Of a DNA stretch of 64,000 nucleotides, positions 1 through 10,932 are shown piece by piece (position 1 is the first letter of the stretch; each line of letters starts with the position of its first letter). The notes under the pieces are model-generated. The model did no database searches and was not told the DNA's origin. It worked only from the letters and a program-made list of their open reading frames with translations. The translations under genes were made by a program, and so were the position numbers. Source of the DNA: Candidatus Sulfidibacterium hydrothermale (GTDB lineage Bacteria; Bacteroidota; Bacteroidia; Bacteroidales; F082); NCBI RefSeq assembly GCF_020149915.1, contig NZ_CP083760.1, positions 3,100,001 to 3,164,000 of the forward strand. Reading direction: 5' to 3'.

Positions 1-93
1 GCAATTGCAAATAAGTTGTTAAGACAGGCCTATGCTATTGGAACAAAATTGAATAAATACGAAGAAAATTATGAAAAAATATTTGCTTTTTAA
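1..93 (+). CDS. IS110-like transposase, C-terminal end (partial)
   Basis: Thirty codons run from the window edge to a TAA at 91-93. The peptide contains an IANKLLRQAYAI segment followed by a charged tail. This resembles the C-terminal end of IS110/IS116/IS902-type transposases, where a similar ANKLLR motif lies in the Transposase_20 domain. Only the end is visible, so the catalytic DEDD residues cannot be checked. The assignment rests on one short motif and is tentative. An interspersed repeat begins 9 bases after the stop. Confidence 0.5.
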   Translation, partial: AIANKLLRQAYAIGTKLNKYEENYEKIFAF

Positions 94-101
94 CACAGTT
101 C

Positions 102-215
102 ATCCTGAACGGAGCGAAGCGTAGTGAAGGATCTCAAAAAACTGGCAGTGGTTAAAATAGATTCTTCGCTACGCTCAGAAGGACAAAAGAAGTTGATTTT
201 TGGGATTTGTCTTTT
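102..215. repeat. Interspersed palindromic repeat, copy A1
   Basis: This copy has two inverted half-sites: a CCTGAACGGAGCGAAGCG half (about 104-121) and a TTCGCTACGCTCAGAAGG half (about 165-182). About 95 bases match the reverse complement of 54000-54099 with only a few differences. Degenerate relatives lie at 53775-53826 and 43001-43098. It does not look coding: short open frames across it are not conserved between copies. The arrangement of paired inverted half-sites recalls REP/BIME elements. Bases 216-348 up to the next gene hold AT-rich sequence with no other feature that I can see. Confidence 0.75.
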
Positions 216-348
216 TGTCTTTTGTGATTTCGTTTGTCATTGGCATCTTGTCTTGAGCACCGTCTTTTTGCTTTCAAAATATTGTCCTTCTCGGATTTCA
301 TCTCCTTTTTCTTTACCTTTGAAAGATTATAATCTATAATTACCAAAC

Positions 349-1200
349 ATGAAAAAGCGGCCTATGTACGGACTGGCATTAAGCGGCGGCGGCGCCCGGG
401 GCATTGCCCACCTGGGCGTACTTACCGCACTGGAAGAAAACGGTTTTCGCCCTTCGGCCATTTCAGGAACCAGCATGGGAGCTATGGTAGCCGTGGGCTA
501 TGCCTTAGGAATTCCGGCCCGCGATATGCTGCGGCTGATCAAAAAAGAGATAAAACCGCTGCATGTTAGTAATATCAACTGGCAAAAACAGGGCATTTTC
601 AGCTTGCGGAAAGTTGAAGATCTTTTCCGGTCACTGGCCATAAAAGATGATTTCAGCATCCTGAAAGTCCCGGTATTTCTATCGGTTACCAATTTAAATT
701 CCGGACAAAACGAAATCATCTCTAAAGGAAAATTCATCCAGTACACGCTGGCTTCTGCGTCCATTCCGCTACTGTTCCATCCCGTGGTGATCAACGGCAT
801 TTACTACGTGGACGGCGGACTCACTAAAAATATGGCTGCAGCCGTTTTAAAAAACCAATGCAATAAGATCATCGGCGTTCATGTTAACCACATTGCCGAA
901 AAAAGCGAATTCAAACGCATGAAAGACATCCTGTCCCGTTCGTACCATCTTGCCATCTACAATACCATCCGTAACGAACTGGGATATTGCGATTACATTG
1001 TTGATCCGCCCGGAACACGACGTTACACCACGCTTGATTTTAACAAAGCCGACGAAATTTTTGATGTGGGATACGAAGAAGGCCAGAAACTGGCTCTCCG
1101 GCTTAAAGCTGATGAACAAGCTGCCCGCTCACGGTTTTCTGCCGGTTTTAAAAAATCTTACCAAAAAATATCGCGTCTGATAAAACCGGAACAGAATTAA
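349..1200 (+). CDS. Patatin-like phospholipase (RssA/YchK type)
   Basis: This 283-residue protein has all patatin landmarks. The oxyanion-hole glycine motif GGGARG is at residues 13-18. The nucleophile elbow GTSMG is at 40-44 (Ser42). The catalytic aspartate is in a DGG motif near residue 155, giving a Ser-Asp dyad. There is no signal peptide, so it is probably a cytoplasmic or membrane-associated acyl hydrolase, like bacterial RssA-type proteins. The physiological lipid substrate cannot be read from the sequence. The ATG at 349 is the first in frame. A DUF3109 gene follows after 25 bases on the same strand, so the two are probably co-transcribed. Confidence 0.9.
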   Translation: MKKRPMYGLALSGGGARGIAHLGVLTALEENGFRPSAISGTSMGAMVAVGYALGIPARDMLRLIKKEIKPLHVSNINWQKQGIFSLRKVEDLFRSLAIKDDFSILKVPVFLSVTNLNSGQNEIISKGKFIQYTLASASIPLLFHPVVINGIYYVDGGLTKNMAAAVLKNQCNKIIGVHVNHIAEKSEFKRMKDILSRSYHLAIYNTIRNELGYCDYIVDPPGTRRYTTLDFNKADEIFDVGYEEGQKLALRLKADEQAARSRFSAGFKKSYQKISRLIKPEQN

Positions 1201-1225
1201 TGCTCCGAATACTTATTTTTGCCGC

Positions 1226-1792
1226 ATGATAGTGATTGAAAATACGCTCGTTTCGGACGAGTTAAGAACGGTTCAGTTTTCCTGTGATCTGGCACAATGT
1301 CATGGCGATTGTTGTGTGGAAGGAGATGCCGGTGCCCCGTTGGAAGAAGACGAAATTGCCCTGCTCGAAGAAATTATTGAAACCATAAAACCTTACATGA
1401 CCCCGGAGGGACGCAAAGTCATTGAAAAAAACGGGGTTTTCGACTATGATATTGATGGGGAATATGTTACGCCGCTGGTTAACGACCGCGAATGCGCTTT
1501 TGTCGTTTTTGAAAACGGCATCAGCTACTGTGCTATTGAAAAAGCCTGGCTAGAAGGAAAAATTCATTTCCAGAAACCGGTTTCCTGCCATTTATATCCT
1601 GTACGACTATCAAAGCTAAAACAACACATCGCCGTTAATTATGATCGCTGGGATATTTGCAAAACCGCTTTGATAAAGGGGAAAAAAGAAAACATTCCGC
1701 TCTACAAATACCTGAAAACTCCATTGATCAGACGATTCGGGGAAAAATGGTATCAGCAACTGGAACAAGCCTTTCAAAAGCAAGAACCATAA
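1226..1792 (+). CDS. DUF3109 family cysteine-rich protein
   Basis: This 188-residue protein matches the DUF3109 pattern that I know from Bacteroidota. It has an N-terminal cysteine cluster (CDLAQCHGDCC, residues 20-30), a later NDRECAF segment, an SYCAIE segment and a PVSCHLYP motif. The spaced cysteines resemble YkgJ-type putative metal-binding proteins, so a bound zinc or iron-sulfur centre is plausible but unproven. No signal peptide is seen. It lies 25 bases after the patatin gene and ends about 50 bases before a convergent gene. Confidence 0.85.
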   Translation: MIVIENTLVSDELRTVQFSCDLAQCHGDCCVEGDAGAPLEEDEIALLEEIIETIKPYMTPEGRKVIEKNGVFDYDIDGEYVTPLVNDRECAFVVFENGISYCAIEKAWLEGKIHFQKPVSCHLYPVRLSKLKQHIAVNYDRWDICKTALIKGKKENIPLYKYLKTPLIRRFGEKWYQQLEQAFQKQEP

Positions 1793-1840
1793 ACTTCTCT
1801 ACATCAAGCCTTTTCCGTTTGCCTTTCCCGTATACCGGCT

Positions 1841-2707
1841 TTATTCTTCAAACAAACGGAAATGTTGTTTTTTGCGGATGTACTCCGGAGCAATTTTGTA
1901 ATGATCATATTTTTTCAGATGGCTGGTTCGGATTACTTTCGCCAGATCCTGCACATACGAATCTCGCCGCTCTGAATACATTTTCAAGTATTGAATCAAA
2001 GAATCCGGATTACTTTCATGCATCCGGGCATCCCGGAAAGCAGCAAACGGCTTTCCGGTAGCCAACATTTTGTAATAGGCATCTATGGCTTGTTCAATAT
2101 CCCTGAATTTCCGGAGATAAACCTTGGTTCCATCGCGGGTGGACGCAGCGGCAATGCGATTATGATCAGGATTGAACGACCACATTCCAAACGGGTTGTT
2201 GGCCTGAACAAAAAAACGTGAAGTCCCCCATCCACTTTCTATGGCGGCCTGAGCCAATACAATACTCACCGGAAAAGTATAAAGCCGTTTAATCAACTCT
2301 TGAACATTTTTCGTATGATATTTCTTCATCAATTCTTCCAGTGATTTTCTTTCTAACCGGGTCATTTTTTTCTTCCTGATCAATCTTTCCACTTCCTGCC
2401 GGGTAAAATCCAGATTGGTTTTGGCCACCAGGATGGCCGGCAGCATCATATCAAAAAACTTTTGTTTTTTCTCCGGCACCGGCAACGTATCTAACGAACA
2501 GGTACGCGTATAAACATACGGAATAACTTCCGGACTGCGTACCGGCACAATATCTGCCGGAGTTTGGATACGCTTGTCGATCACATAAACACGGCCCACC
2601 AGCCGCCTTTCCTCAGGCAAATGACAGGCATCCAATAACAACAAAGCAGAAAAAACGAAAACAAAAAAATATTTTACTCCCCGGAGGGAAAGAAGATTCT
2701 TTTCCAT
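1841..2707 (-). CDS. Bax-like glucosaminidase lipoprotein
   Basis: This 288-residue protein has a hydrophobic N-terminus ending in a lipobox-like LLLLDAC (Cys28), so it is probably a lipoprotein. The central and C-terminal region carries the glucosaminidase/Bax signature AAIESGWGTSRF with the catalytic-type glutamate, followed by NNPFGMW. The family (N-acetylmuramoyl hydrolase type, GH73-related) cleaves peptidoglycan glycan strands. The aspartate just before the lipobox alanine is unusual, so the exact lipidation site is less certain than the enzymatic fold. It is 47 bases downstream of the HMG-CoA-lyase-like gene on the same strand. Confidence 0.85.
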   Translation of the reverse strand: MEKNLLSLRGVKYFFVFVFSALLLLDACHLPEERRLVGRVYVIDKRIQTPADIVPVRSPEVIPYVYTRTCSLDTLPVPEKKQKFFDMMLPAILVAKTNLDFTRQEVERLIRKKKMTRLERKSLEELMKKYHTKNVQELIKRLYTFPVSIVLAQAAIESGWGTSRFFVQANNPFGMWSFNPDHNRIAAASTRDGTKVYLRKFRDIEQAIDAYYKMLATGKPFAAFRDARMHESNPDSLIQYLKMYSERRDSYVQDLAKVIRTSHLKKYDHYKIAPEYIRKKQHFRLFEE

Positions 2708-2754
2708 AAATAAACTTTTGGTTCCTAAAATGGTTTTTTTGAAAAAGCAAAAAG

Positions 2755-3765
2755 CTATTTTCTTCCGGTCATGGATTTGGGAATACGTCCCTGATTTACT
2801 GTTTTTGACCGTAAACGACGTCCCACAATTTTTTCTACAATTTTCCCGATCTGCAAAATACGATCGATGTCCAGATCGGTTTCAATTCCCATTTCATCCA
2901 TCATCACCACCATGTCTTCGGTGCTAACCAAACCAACATCATTCGGATCATTATAATAATAATCGCCGGTACCGGCTACAGGAACTCCATCTACAAAATT
3001 CGCCGGTTGTCCGCCAATACCGCCAAGAGTTGATTCAAAATTGGTCATTCCGGCTTGCAAAGCCGCCAATACATTAGCCAGTCCCCAGCCCCGTGTAGTA
3101 TGAAAATGGGCAATTTGTTTATGCGGATTATCCACTTTATCCAGCAACATCGAGTAATACCGGTAAACCCGGTCGGGAGAAGCAGACCCGTCATGATCGG
3201 CATGTTCCACATCATCAGCACCAATATCAAACCAACGCTGGGTAAACGAAATCGCATCTTCCAGCCGTGTGGGACCTTCAATAGGACACCCCCAAATGGT
3301 ACTTACCGTTCCGTTAATTTTAATTCCGGCATCTTTGGCTTTCGGAATCCATTCTTCCGCCATTTTCCAATACTCTTTCAGGGTCAATCCGGAATTTTTA
3401 ATCTGGTGCGATTCGCTGGTGGAAACCATCAATAAAATACGATCCGGCCCGTATCCTTCTTTTTTTGCATTGATTGCCCGCTCAATAGCCCGTTCACGAA
3501 TCGTTACAGCAGTTAACACCACATCATCCAGCTTATCTTTCACTTTTTTACTCTGCCGGATTTGTTTAAACAGCTCATCGGCATCTTTAAACTGTGGCAT
3601 CCCTTTCGGATTACCAAAATTAGTAACCTCAAGGTGTTTAACACCACTAAGAATTAATTGTTCAAGAACCCAGACTTTAGCTTGTGTGGGAATAAATTTT
3701 TCTTCATGTTGAAAACCATCCCGAACGGTAATGTCACCTACAACTACTTTTTTCGGATACTGCAT
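2755..3765 (-). CDS. HMG-CoA-lyase-like DRE-TIM metallolyase, cysteine replaced
   Basis: This 336-residue TIM-barrel protein belongs to the HMGL-like/pyruvate carboxyltransferase family. Arg15-Asp16 lie in the TVRDGFQ motif. Glu46 lies in HLEVTNF. The metal-ligand pair His220/His222 is in AHFHTTRG. In HMG-CoA lyase the catalytic cysteine sits in a GLGGCP loop. Here the matching loop reads GGIGGQP (residues 248-254), with Gln253 in place of Cys. The protein therefore keeps the metal site but lacks the usual general acid/base, and the substrate may differ from HMG-CoA. It is an acyl-CoA or 2-oxoacid lyase/ligase-type enzyme by family only. Confidence 0.75.
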   Translation of the reverse strand: MQYPKKVVVGDITVRDGFQHEEKFIPTQAKVWVLEQLILSGVKHLEVTNFGNPKGMPQFKDADELFKQIRQSKKVKDKLDDVVLTAVTIRERAIERAINAKKEGYGPDRILLMVSTSESHQIKNSGLTLKEYWKMAEEWIPKAKDAGIKINGTVSTIWGCPIEGPTRLEDAISFTQRWFDIGADDVEHADHDGSASPDRVYRYYSMLLDKVDNPHKQIAHFHTTRGWGLANVLAALQAGMTNFESTLGGIGGQPANFVDGVPVAGTGDYYYNDPNDVGLVSTEDMVVMMDEMGIETDLDIDRILQIGKIVEKIVGRRLRSKTVNQGRIPKSMTGRK

Positions 3766-4083
3766 AAATTTTCTTTTTTATGGGAGATAAACTGTAAATT
3801 GTCAAGGGCTAAAATACAACAATTTGCAAAAAGCACCGCGGCATCCCGGATGAAAATTCATTAAAAATTCATAAAACAACACCCAAAAATTCTATGGCAG
3901 AAAACAAAATACAGAATGAAATAATCTTGCAACAAATTCAAAACCAAGGCTTAATCTTTTGCCACTCTACTGAAAAACAAAAAAGAAGAAAACCTTTATC
4001 AAACAGGCTATCAACACAAGAATCTTATCCGTTTTTTCTGAGAAAAAAGAACCGGAAAAAGAAAAAACTCCGGCAACAAAAAA
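3766..4083. other. Spacer of 318 bases
   Basis: This AT-rich spacer lies between two minus-strand genes. I see only a weak hairpin terminator near its right end (4042-4075). A plus-strand open frame of 98 codons starting at 3894 crosses the spacer and enters the CoA-binding gene antisense. It is lysine-rich low-complexity sequence and is not convincing. Confidence 0.5.
4042..4075 (-). terminator. Weak terminator after CoA-binding gene
   Basis: Read on the minus strand, GCCGGA and TCCGGT form a short stem of 5-6 pairs around a T-rich loop. A T-rich run (TTCTTTTTT) follows. The stem is short, so confidence is low. Confidence 0.35.
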
Positions 4084-4452
4084 TCAAAACAACAACGTTT
4101 CCAGCATCACCAGCGTACAATTTTCAATGGTTTCTATGCCGTTTTCCTGTGCTTTTTGAAGCAAAACCGGATTTTCTGTGCCGGGATTAAAGATGATCCG
4201 TTTGGGTTTAAGTGCAATCAGATAATCATAATAAGCCGGTTGCCGGGCCGGACCGATATACAGCGTAACCGTATGAACATCTTCTATTTTTGGAAAACCC
4301 GTTACAAACGGAACACCAGCTACCTGTCCGTCACGTGGTGCTAACGGAACCACTTCATGCCCATAGCGCAACAATTTGCGAATGGCTTTATTGGAATATC
4401 GATGCGGTTTCTCACTGGCCCCCACCACCAGGGTTTTCTTCTTTTGCTGCAT
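4084..4452 (-). CDS. CoA-binding Rossmann protein (YccU-like)
   Basis: This 122-residue protein starts with KTLVVGASEKPHRYS and contains a GHEVVPLAPR segment. This is the CoA_binding_2/YccU pattern: a small Rossmann fold with a GxS-type nucleotide loop. Family members bind CoA or related nucleotides. Their cellular role is not settled. No catalytic domain is attached. A near-match to the -7 promoter box (GATATTTG, 4482-4489 on the minus strand) lies 30 bases upstream of the start. It is divergent from clpB. Confidence 0.8.
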   Translation of the reverse strand: MQQKKKTLVVGASEKPHRYSNKAIRKLLRYGHEVVPLAPRDGQVAGVPFVTGFPKIEDVHTVTLYIGPARQPAYYDYLIALKPKRIIFNPGTENPVLLQKAQENGIETIENCTLVMLETLLF

Positions 4453-4630
4453 AAAAAAACTTACTGTTTACGAATTAACGGCAAATATCGGAAATTTTTT
4501 CAGACCACCAAATTAAATACAGCCATTATGACAGTTTGTTTTGCTTATAACTGACAGAAAGTCTGAAAGTTATCATTATTTTTATCTTGGTTGAATATTT
4601 GTTTATATCTCCGCAAAAAACAAAGATAAA

Positions 4631-4637
4631 AAGGAGG
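4631..4637 (+). promoter_or_regulatory. Strong Shine-Dalgarno for clpB
   Basis: AAGGAGG lies 8 bases before the clpB ATG. Genes in this phylum usually lack a recognisable Shine-Dalgarno, so this full-consensus site stands out and fixes the start at 4646. Confidence 0.8.
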
Positions 4638-4645
4638 AAATTAAT

Positions 4646-7234
4646 ATGAATTTAAATCAATTCACCATAAAATCGCAGGAAGCATTGCAGAAAGCCCAGG
4701 AACTGGCCATGCAACAAGGCCAGCAGGCTATCGAAAGCATCCACTTGTTAAAAGGGATTTTGCTTGTTGATGAAAATGCAACGCCTTTTCTGCTGAAAAA
4801 ATTAAACGTAGACTATCCGGTCTTTTCACAGGCAGTAGACCGTATTATTGAGTCGTTGCCCAAAGTGTCGGGTGGTCAGCCTTACCTGTCAAACGATGCC
4901 CAGCAGGTTTTGCAAAAAGCACAAACTTATCTGGCCGAATTCAAAGATGAGTTTGTGTCGGTAGAACATTTGCTGCTGGCTATACTTGACGTAAAAAGTA
5001 CCGCATCCGACCTGTTAAAAGACAACGGAATTACCAAAAAGGCGTTGATCACTGCCATTAAGGATTTACGCAAAGGTTCTACGGTCAACAGCCAAAGTGC
5101 CGAAGACCAGTATAACGCATTGAACCGTTATGCGCGTAACCTGAACGAAATGGCAGCCAACGGCAAATTGGATCCGGTTATTGGCCGCGATGACGAAATC
5201 AGAAGGGTATTGCAGATTCTTTCGCGTCGTACCAAAAACAACCCGATCCTGGTAGGTGAACCGGGTGTGGGTAAAACGGCTATTGCCGAAGGTATTGCCC
5301 ATCGTATTGTAAACGGTGATGTACCCGAAAACCTGAAAACCAAACGGCTTTTCTCGCTCGATATGGGCGCACTGATTGCAGGAGCCAAATACAAAGGCGA
5401 GTTTGAAGAACGTTTGAAAGCCGTTGTGAAAGAAGTGGTTGAATCGGATGGCGAAATCATTTTGTTCATCGACGAAATTCACACCCTGGTAGGAGCAGGA
5501 AAATCAGAAGGCGCCATGGATGCTGCCAACATTCTGAAACCGGCATTGGCAAGGGGTGAATTACGGGCCATCGGAGCTACCACACTGAAAGAGTATCAAA
5601 AATACTTTGAAAAAGACAAGGCACTCGAACGCCGTTTCCAGCTGGTGATGGTGGACGAACCCGATACCGAATCGGCCATCTCTATCTTACGTGGACTGAA
5701 AGAGCGTTACGAAACGCATCATAAAGTGCGTATTCTGGATGAAGCGATTGTAGCGGCCGTCGAGCTGTCACAACGATACATCACCGACCGGTTTTTGCCT
5801 GACAAGGCCATTGACCTGATTGATGAATCGGCTGCCAAACTGCGTCTGGAAATCAACTCACTTCCTGAAGAACTGGAAGTTGTGGAAAGACGTATTCGTC
5901 AGCTTGAAATTGAAAAAGAGGCCATCAAACGTGAAAAAGATAAAGTTAAACTGAATCGTATTAACGAAGAGCTGGCCAACTTAAACGAAAAACGAAACGA
6001 TTTACGCGCCAAATGGCGGGCTGAAAAAGAAATTGTAGATAAAATTCAGCAGCTGAAAAAAGCCATTGAAGATTACAAACTGGAAGCCGAACGTGCTGAA
6101 CGTGACGGTGATTTTGGAAAAGTAGCCGAACTGCGTTACGGTAAAATCCAAAAAACCGAAGCAGAAGTAGAAGAGCTGAAAAAGAAACTGAAAGAAGTAC
6201 AGGGCGACAAGCCCATGATCAACGAAGAAGTAACGGCTGAAGAAGTGGCCGAAGTCGTTTCGAAATGGACAGGAATTCCGGTAAGCCGGATGTTGCAAAG
6301 CGAACGCGAGAAATTACTGCATCTGGAAGACGAACTGCACAAACGGGTCGTCGGACAAGATGATGCCATCCAGGCCATTGCCGACGCCATCCGTCGTAGC
6401 CGTGCCGGATTACAGGACGAAAAACGGCCTATCGGTTCGTTTATCTTCCTGGGAACAACCGGTGTGGGTAAAACGGAGCTGGCTAAAGCGCTGGCCGAAT
6501 TCCTTTTCGACAACGAAAACGCCATGGTGCGTATCGACATGTCGGAATATCAGGAACGGCATTCCGTTTCGCGTCTCGTGGGAGCGCCTCCCGGCTACGT
6601 GGGATACGACGAAAGCGGCCAGTTGACCGAAGCCGTCCGGAGAAAACCGTATTCGGTTATCCTGCTTGACGAAATCGAGAAAGCCCATCCGGATGTCTTC
6701 AACATTTTGCTGCAGGTATTGGACGATGGCCGTCTGACGGACAACAAGGGTCGTGTGGTGGACTTCAAGAACACCATTATCATCATGACTTCAAATATCG
6801 GGTCACACCTGATTCAGGAAAACTTCAGTCATCTGAAAGAAAATAACGAACAGGAAGTGATTGAAAAAACCCGGAATGAAGTTTTTGAATTACTGAAAAA
6901 GACGATCCGTCCGGAGTTTTTGAACCGTATCGACGAGATCATCATGTTCAAACCGCTGACGCGCGACGAAATTCACGGAATTGTAAAATTACAATTCAAC
7001 CGCATACAGCAAATGCTGGCTAAAAACGGTATTCAGCTTGAAATTACCGACAATGCCATTCAAAAGCTGGCCGAAATGGGTTACGATCCGCAATTTGGTG
7101 CCCGTCCGTTGAAACGGGTTATCCAGCGCGAAGTACTGAACGAATTGTCAAAAATGATCCTGGCCGGTAAAGTCAATGCTGAAAAACCCATCCGTATTGA
7201 TGTTAAAGGCGATGATTTCGTCTTTGAAAACTAA
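4646..7234 (+). CDS. clpB: ATP-dependent disaggregase ClpB
   Basis: At 862 residues this is full length for ClpB. It has an N-terminal double Clp repeat (residues 1 to about 145), then NBD1 with Walker A GEPGVGKT (about 203-211) and Walker B FIDEIHTL. The long charged coiled-coil M domain (about 400-520) separates ClpB from ClpA/ClpC. NBD2 has Walker A GTTGVGKT (about 602-610) and ends in the Clp C-terminal domain. It refolds aggregated proteins with DnaK. A canonical AAGGAGG precedes the start and a strong terminator follows the stop, so it is probably a monocistronic, highly translated unit. I could not identify a CIRCE element or heat-shock operator upstream. Confidence 0.97.
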   Translation: MNLNQFTIKSQEALQKAQELAMQQGQQAIESIHLLKGILLVDENATPFLLKKLNVDYPVFSQAVDRIIESLPKVSGGQPYLSNDAQQVLQKAQTYLAEFKDEFVSVEHLLLAILDVKSTASDLLKDNGITKKALITAIKDLRKGSTVNSQSAEDQYNALNRYARNLNEMAANGKLDPVIGRDDEIRRVLQILSRRTKNNPILVGEPGVGKTAIAEGIAHRIVNGDVPENLKTKRLFSLDMGALIAGAKYKGEFEERLKAVVKEVVESDGEIILFIDEIHTLVGAGKSEGAMDAANILKPALARGELRAIGATTLKEYQKYFEKDKALERRFQLVMVDEPDTESAISILRGLKERYETHHKVRILDEAIVAAVELSQRYITDRFLPDKAIDLIDESAAKLRLEINSLPEELEVVERRIRQLEIEKEAIKREKDKVKLNRINEELANLNEKRNDLRAKWRAEKEIVDKIQQLKKAIEDYKLEAERAERDGDFGKVAELRYGKIQKTEAEVEELKKKLKEVQGDKPMINEEVTAEEVAEVVSKWTGIPVSRMLQSEREKLLHLEDELHKRVVGQDDAIQAIADAIRRSRAGLQDEKRPIGSFIFLGTTGVGKTELAKALAEFLFDNENAMVRIDMSEYQERHSVSRLVGAPPGYVGYDESGQLTEAVRRKPYSVILLDEIEKAHPDVFNILLQVLDDGRLTDNKGRVVDFKNTIIIMTSNIGSHLIQENFSHLKENNEQEVIEKTRNEVFELLKKTIRPEFLNRIDEIIMFKPLTRDEIHGIVKLQFNRIQQMLAKNGIQLEITDNAIQKLAEMGYDPQFGARPLKRVIQREVLNELSKMILAGKVNAEKPIRIDVKGDDFVFEN

Positions 7235-7262
7235 ACCAAACAACTGATCCAAATATCTTTCG

Positions 7263-7298
7263 CAGGGTGCTCTTTCACAAGGGCACCCTGTTTTTTTT
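7263..7298 (+). terminator. Intrinsic terminator after clpB
   Basis: The 8-base arms CAGGGTGC and GCACCCTG form a perfect stem around a 12-base loop. Eight T follow directly. Confidence 0.85.
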
Positions 7299-7423
7299 AT
7301 GTTTTATTGCTTTTATCCCGATATCGGGATAAAATTTCCTCAGTAAATCTATTACTATACAGAAAGATACCCGCATTTAAACCATAAAACAGCCAACGGA
7401 TAAGCCCCCGGATTTTCAGTTGA

Positions 7424-9019
<1,596 letters not shown>

Positions 9020-9025
9020 GACAAC

Positions 9026-9259
9026 ATGAACCTGGAAATCATTACCCCGGATAAAACCATCTTTAAAGGAGAGGCCGACCTGGTACAACTACCGGGTATT
9101 GATGGTTCTTTCGAAATCCTGAACAATCACGCTCCGCTTATTTCGGCACTGGCCAAGGGAAAAGTAAAAGTGGGAAAAGGAAAATCGGAAGAATTTTATG
9201 ACATCAACGGCGGTGTTATTGAAGTGCTTAACAACAAAGTGTTGATTCTGGCTGAGTAA
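9026..9259 (+). CDS. atpC: F1Fo ATP synthase subunit epsilon (short form)
   Basis: This 77-residue protein starts MNLEIITPDKTIFKGEA and contains PGIDGSFEILNNHAPL, the N-terminal beta-sandwich of epsilon. It ends directly after that domain (VLNNKVLILAE). The C-terminal two-helix domain of the roughly 135-residue E. coli protein is absent. Short epsilons are common in this phylum. Without the helices it cannot do the extended-state inhibition known from E. coli. It is the second gene of the atpDC unit and is followed by a strong terminator. Confidence 0.92.
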   Translation: MNLEIITPDKTIFKGEADLVQLPGIDGSFEILNNHAPLISALAKGKVKVGKGKSEEFYDINGGVIEVLNNKVLILAE

Positions 9260-9280
9260 GATTTTCTTTTTCAAAGATCT

Positions 9281-9313
9281 AAAAACCCGCAGAAACAATC
9301 TGCGGGTTTTTTT
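9281..9313 (+). terminator. Intrinsic terminator after atpC
   Basis: AACCCGCAGA pairs perfectly with TCTGCGGGTT around a 5-6 base loop. A T run follows. Confidence 0.85.
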
Positions 9314-9405
9314 ATTGGATACAAGATTTATACAACCTCTGGCAAAAACGTATTTTGATTTATAACCGGGATCACTTAACTTTAACCCCAACAAAAACTT
9401 TCTCC

Positions 9406-10932
9406 ATGAATTACGATGCCATTATCATTGGTGCCGGATTGGGCGGACTGACAGCCGCCGCCAAACTGGCCAAAGAAGGACAAAAAGTACTGGTTCTTGA
9501 ACAACACGATGTTCCGGGCGGCTGCGCCACCACTTTCCAACGGAAGAAATTTCACGTAGAAGCCGGATTGCACGAAATGGACGGGTTTCGAAGCGGAATA
9601 AAAAAGAAGATCTTTGATGAACTTGGCATTCCACAGCATGTGCATTTTGTTCCGATTCCCGAATTTTACAGAATCATCTGGAAAGAAACGGACTTTGTAT
9701 TTCCAGAAAACCCCAATGAGGCAAAAGAGAAACTGAAAAAAATGTTCCCGGATGAAACCGCCGCTATTGAAAAGTATTTTCGTTTTGTGACCGGCCTGGG
9801 ACGTGAAATAGAAAACCTCCCCCGCACGAAAAAAGAAAAACGTTTTAAAAAACCGCTGTTCCCCTTGTTTTACCCCAAACTGGTCCGCAGCACACTGAAT
9901 ACGGCAGGCGGATTTATGGATAAACTATTTCATGACGAACGCCTGAAAATGATCTTGCTGGGCAATGCTTCTTATTACCATGACGATCCATACGAATTAT
10001 CCCTTTTTTATTTTGCAGCCGGACAAAACAGTTATTTCTCCAACGGAAGCTATTTTATCAAAGGCGGCTCACAGAAGTTATCGGATTACCTGATGAATTT
10101 TATCCGCGAACAGGGCGGAGAAGTTTTGCTACGGCAACAGGTTACTTCCATCCTGACAGAAAACGGCAATGCGGTTGGGGTTACCTATCGTGAAAACCGT
10201 AAAAAAGAAACCGACATCCACGAAGTACGGGCAAAAACAATCATTGCCAACGCTGCCGTTCCCCGTATTGCAGAAGAACTGCTTACCGGCGAAGCCGCGC
10301 AGAATCTCCGGCAACAAACCCAAAACATGAAAGCCGGACCATCTATCTTTACGGTTTATCTGGGATTTAAAAAACCACCGAAAACCATTGGCAACCGGCA
10401 TTATTCCACTTTTGTTGTTGACGACAGTGTGGAAAGCACCAAAGATCTGGCTTCCAATGCCAAAGCCAGCTTTGACCAACGCTCTTTTGTTTTTGTCGAT
10501 TACGGAATGGTCGATTCCGGCCTTGCTCCCGAAGGAAAATCTGTGGGAGTAATCTGTACCATGGATGACGCAAAAGAATGGCAGAATCTTGACAAAAAAG
10601 CTTACCGGCAAAAAAAGGAAGAAAGCATCAGCCTGCTGATGAAAAGGCTGGAAAAAGTACTTCCGGGAATTGAAAAAATCACAGAATACAAAGAAGCTGC
10701 TACGCCTTTAACCATTGAACGGTATACACTGAATCCGGGCGGATCGCCCTACGGATATGCCCAAACTTTAGATCAAAGTGCCCGTAAAAGATTACCGGTA
10801 AAAAGTACGGTACCCGGATTATATTTTGCTTCGGCCTGGAGCTCGCCGGGCGGTGGTTTCTCCGGAGCTATCTTATCGGGATATACCTGTGCCCTGAGCG
10901 TGTTACACCAACAGAAAAAAACAATCGGTTAA
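9406..10932 (+). CDS. CrtI/CrtISO-like FAD-dependent oxidoreductase
   Basis: This 508-residue flavoprotein has an N-terminal dinucleotide-binding motif (IIGAGLGGLTAAAKLAKEG) with a glutamate at the end of beta-2 (VLEQHDVPGGCATTF). The C-terminal segment SSPGGGFSGAILSG is typical of phytoene desaturase, carotenoid isomerase and retinol saturase relatives. It probably oxidises, reduces or isomerises a polyene or other hydrophobic substrate. No carotenoid genes lie nearby, so the substrate is open. The frame extends 17 codons upstream, but the ATG at 9406 sits directly before the conserved fold. Its stop overlaps the convergent trkH stop by 4 bases. Confidence 0.85.
   Translation: MNYDAIIIGAGLGGLTAAAKLAKEGQKVLVLEQHDVPGGCATTFQRKKFHVEAGLHEMDGFRSGIKKKIFDELGIPQHVHFVPIPEFYRIIWKETDFVFPENPNEAKEKLKKMFPDETAAIEKYFRFVTGLGREIENLPRTKKEKRFKKPLFPLFYPKLVRSTLNTAGGFMDKLFHDERLKMILLGNASYYHDDPYELSLFYFAAGQNSYFSNGSYFIKGGSQKLSDYLMNFIREQGGEVLLRQQVTSILTENGNAVGVTYRENRKKETDIHEVRAKTIIANAAVPRIAEELLTGEAAQNLRQQTQNMKAGPSIFTVYLGFKKPPKTIGNRHYSTFVVDDSVESTKDLASNAKASFDQRSFVFVDYGMVDSGLAPEGKSVGVICTMDDAKEWQNLDKKAYRQKKEESISLLMKRLEKVLPGIEKITEYKEAATPLTIERYTLNPGGSPYGYAQTLDQSARKRLPVKSTVPGLYFASAWSSPGGGFSGAILSGYTCALSVLHQQKKTIG

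Noticed and set aside
152-346. Minus-strand open frame over repeat A1
   Set aside because: Its residues come from the palindromic repeat and flanking low-complexity sequence, with no signal or family.
3894-4190. Plus-strand open frame of 98 codons
   Set aside because: Lysine-rich low-complexity sequence that runs antisense into the CoA-binding gene, with no ribosome site or motif.
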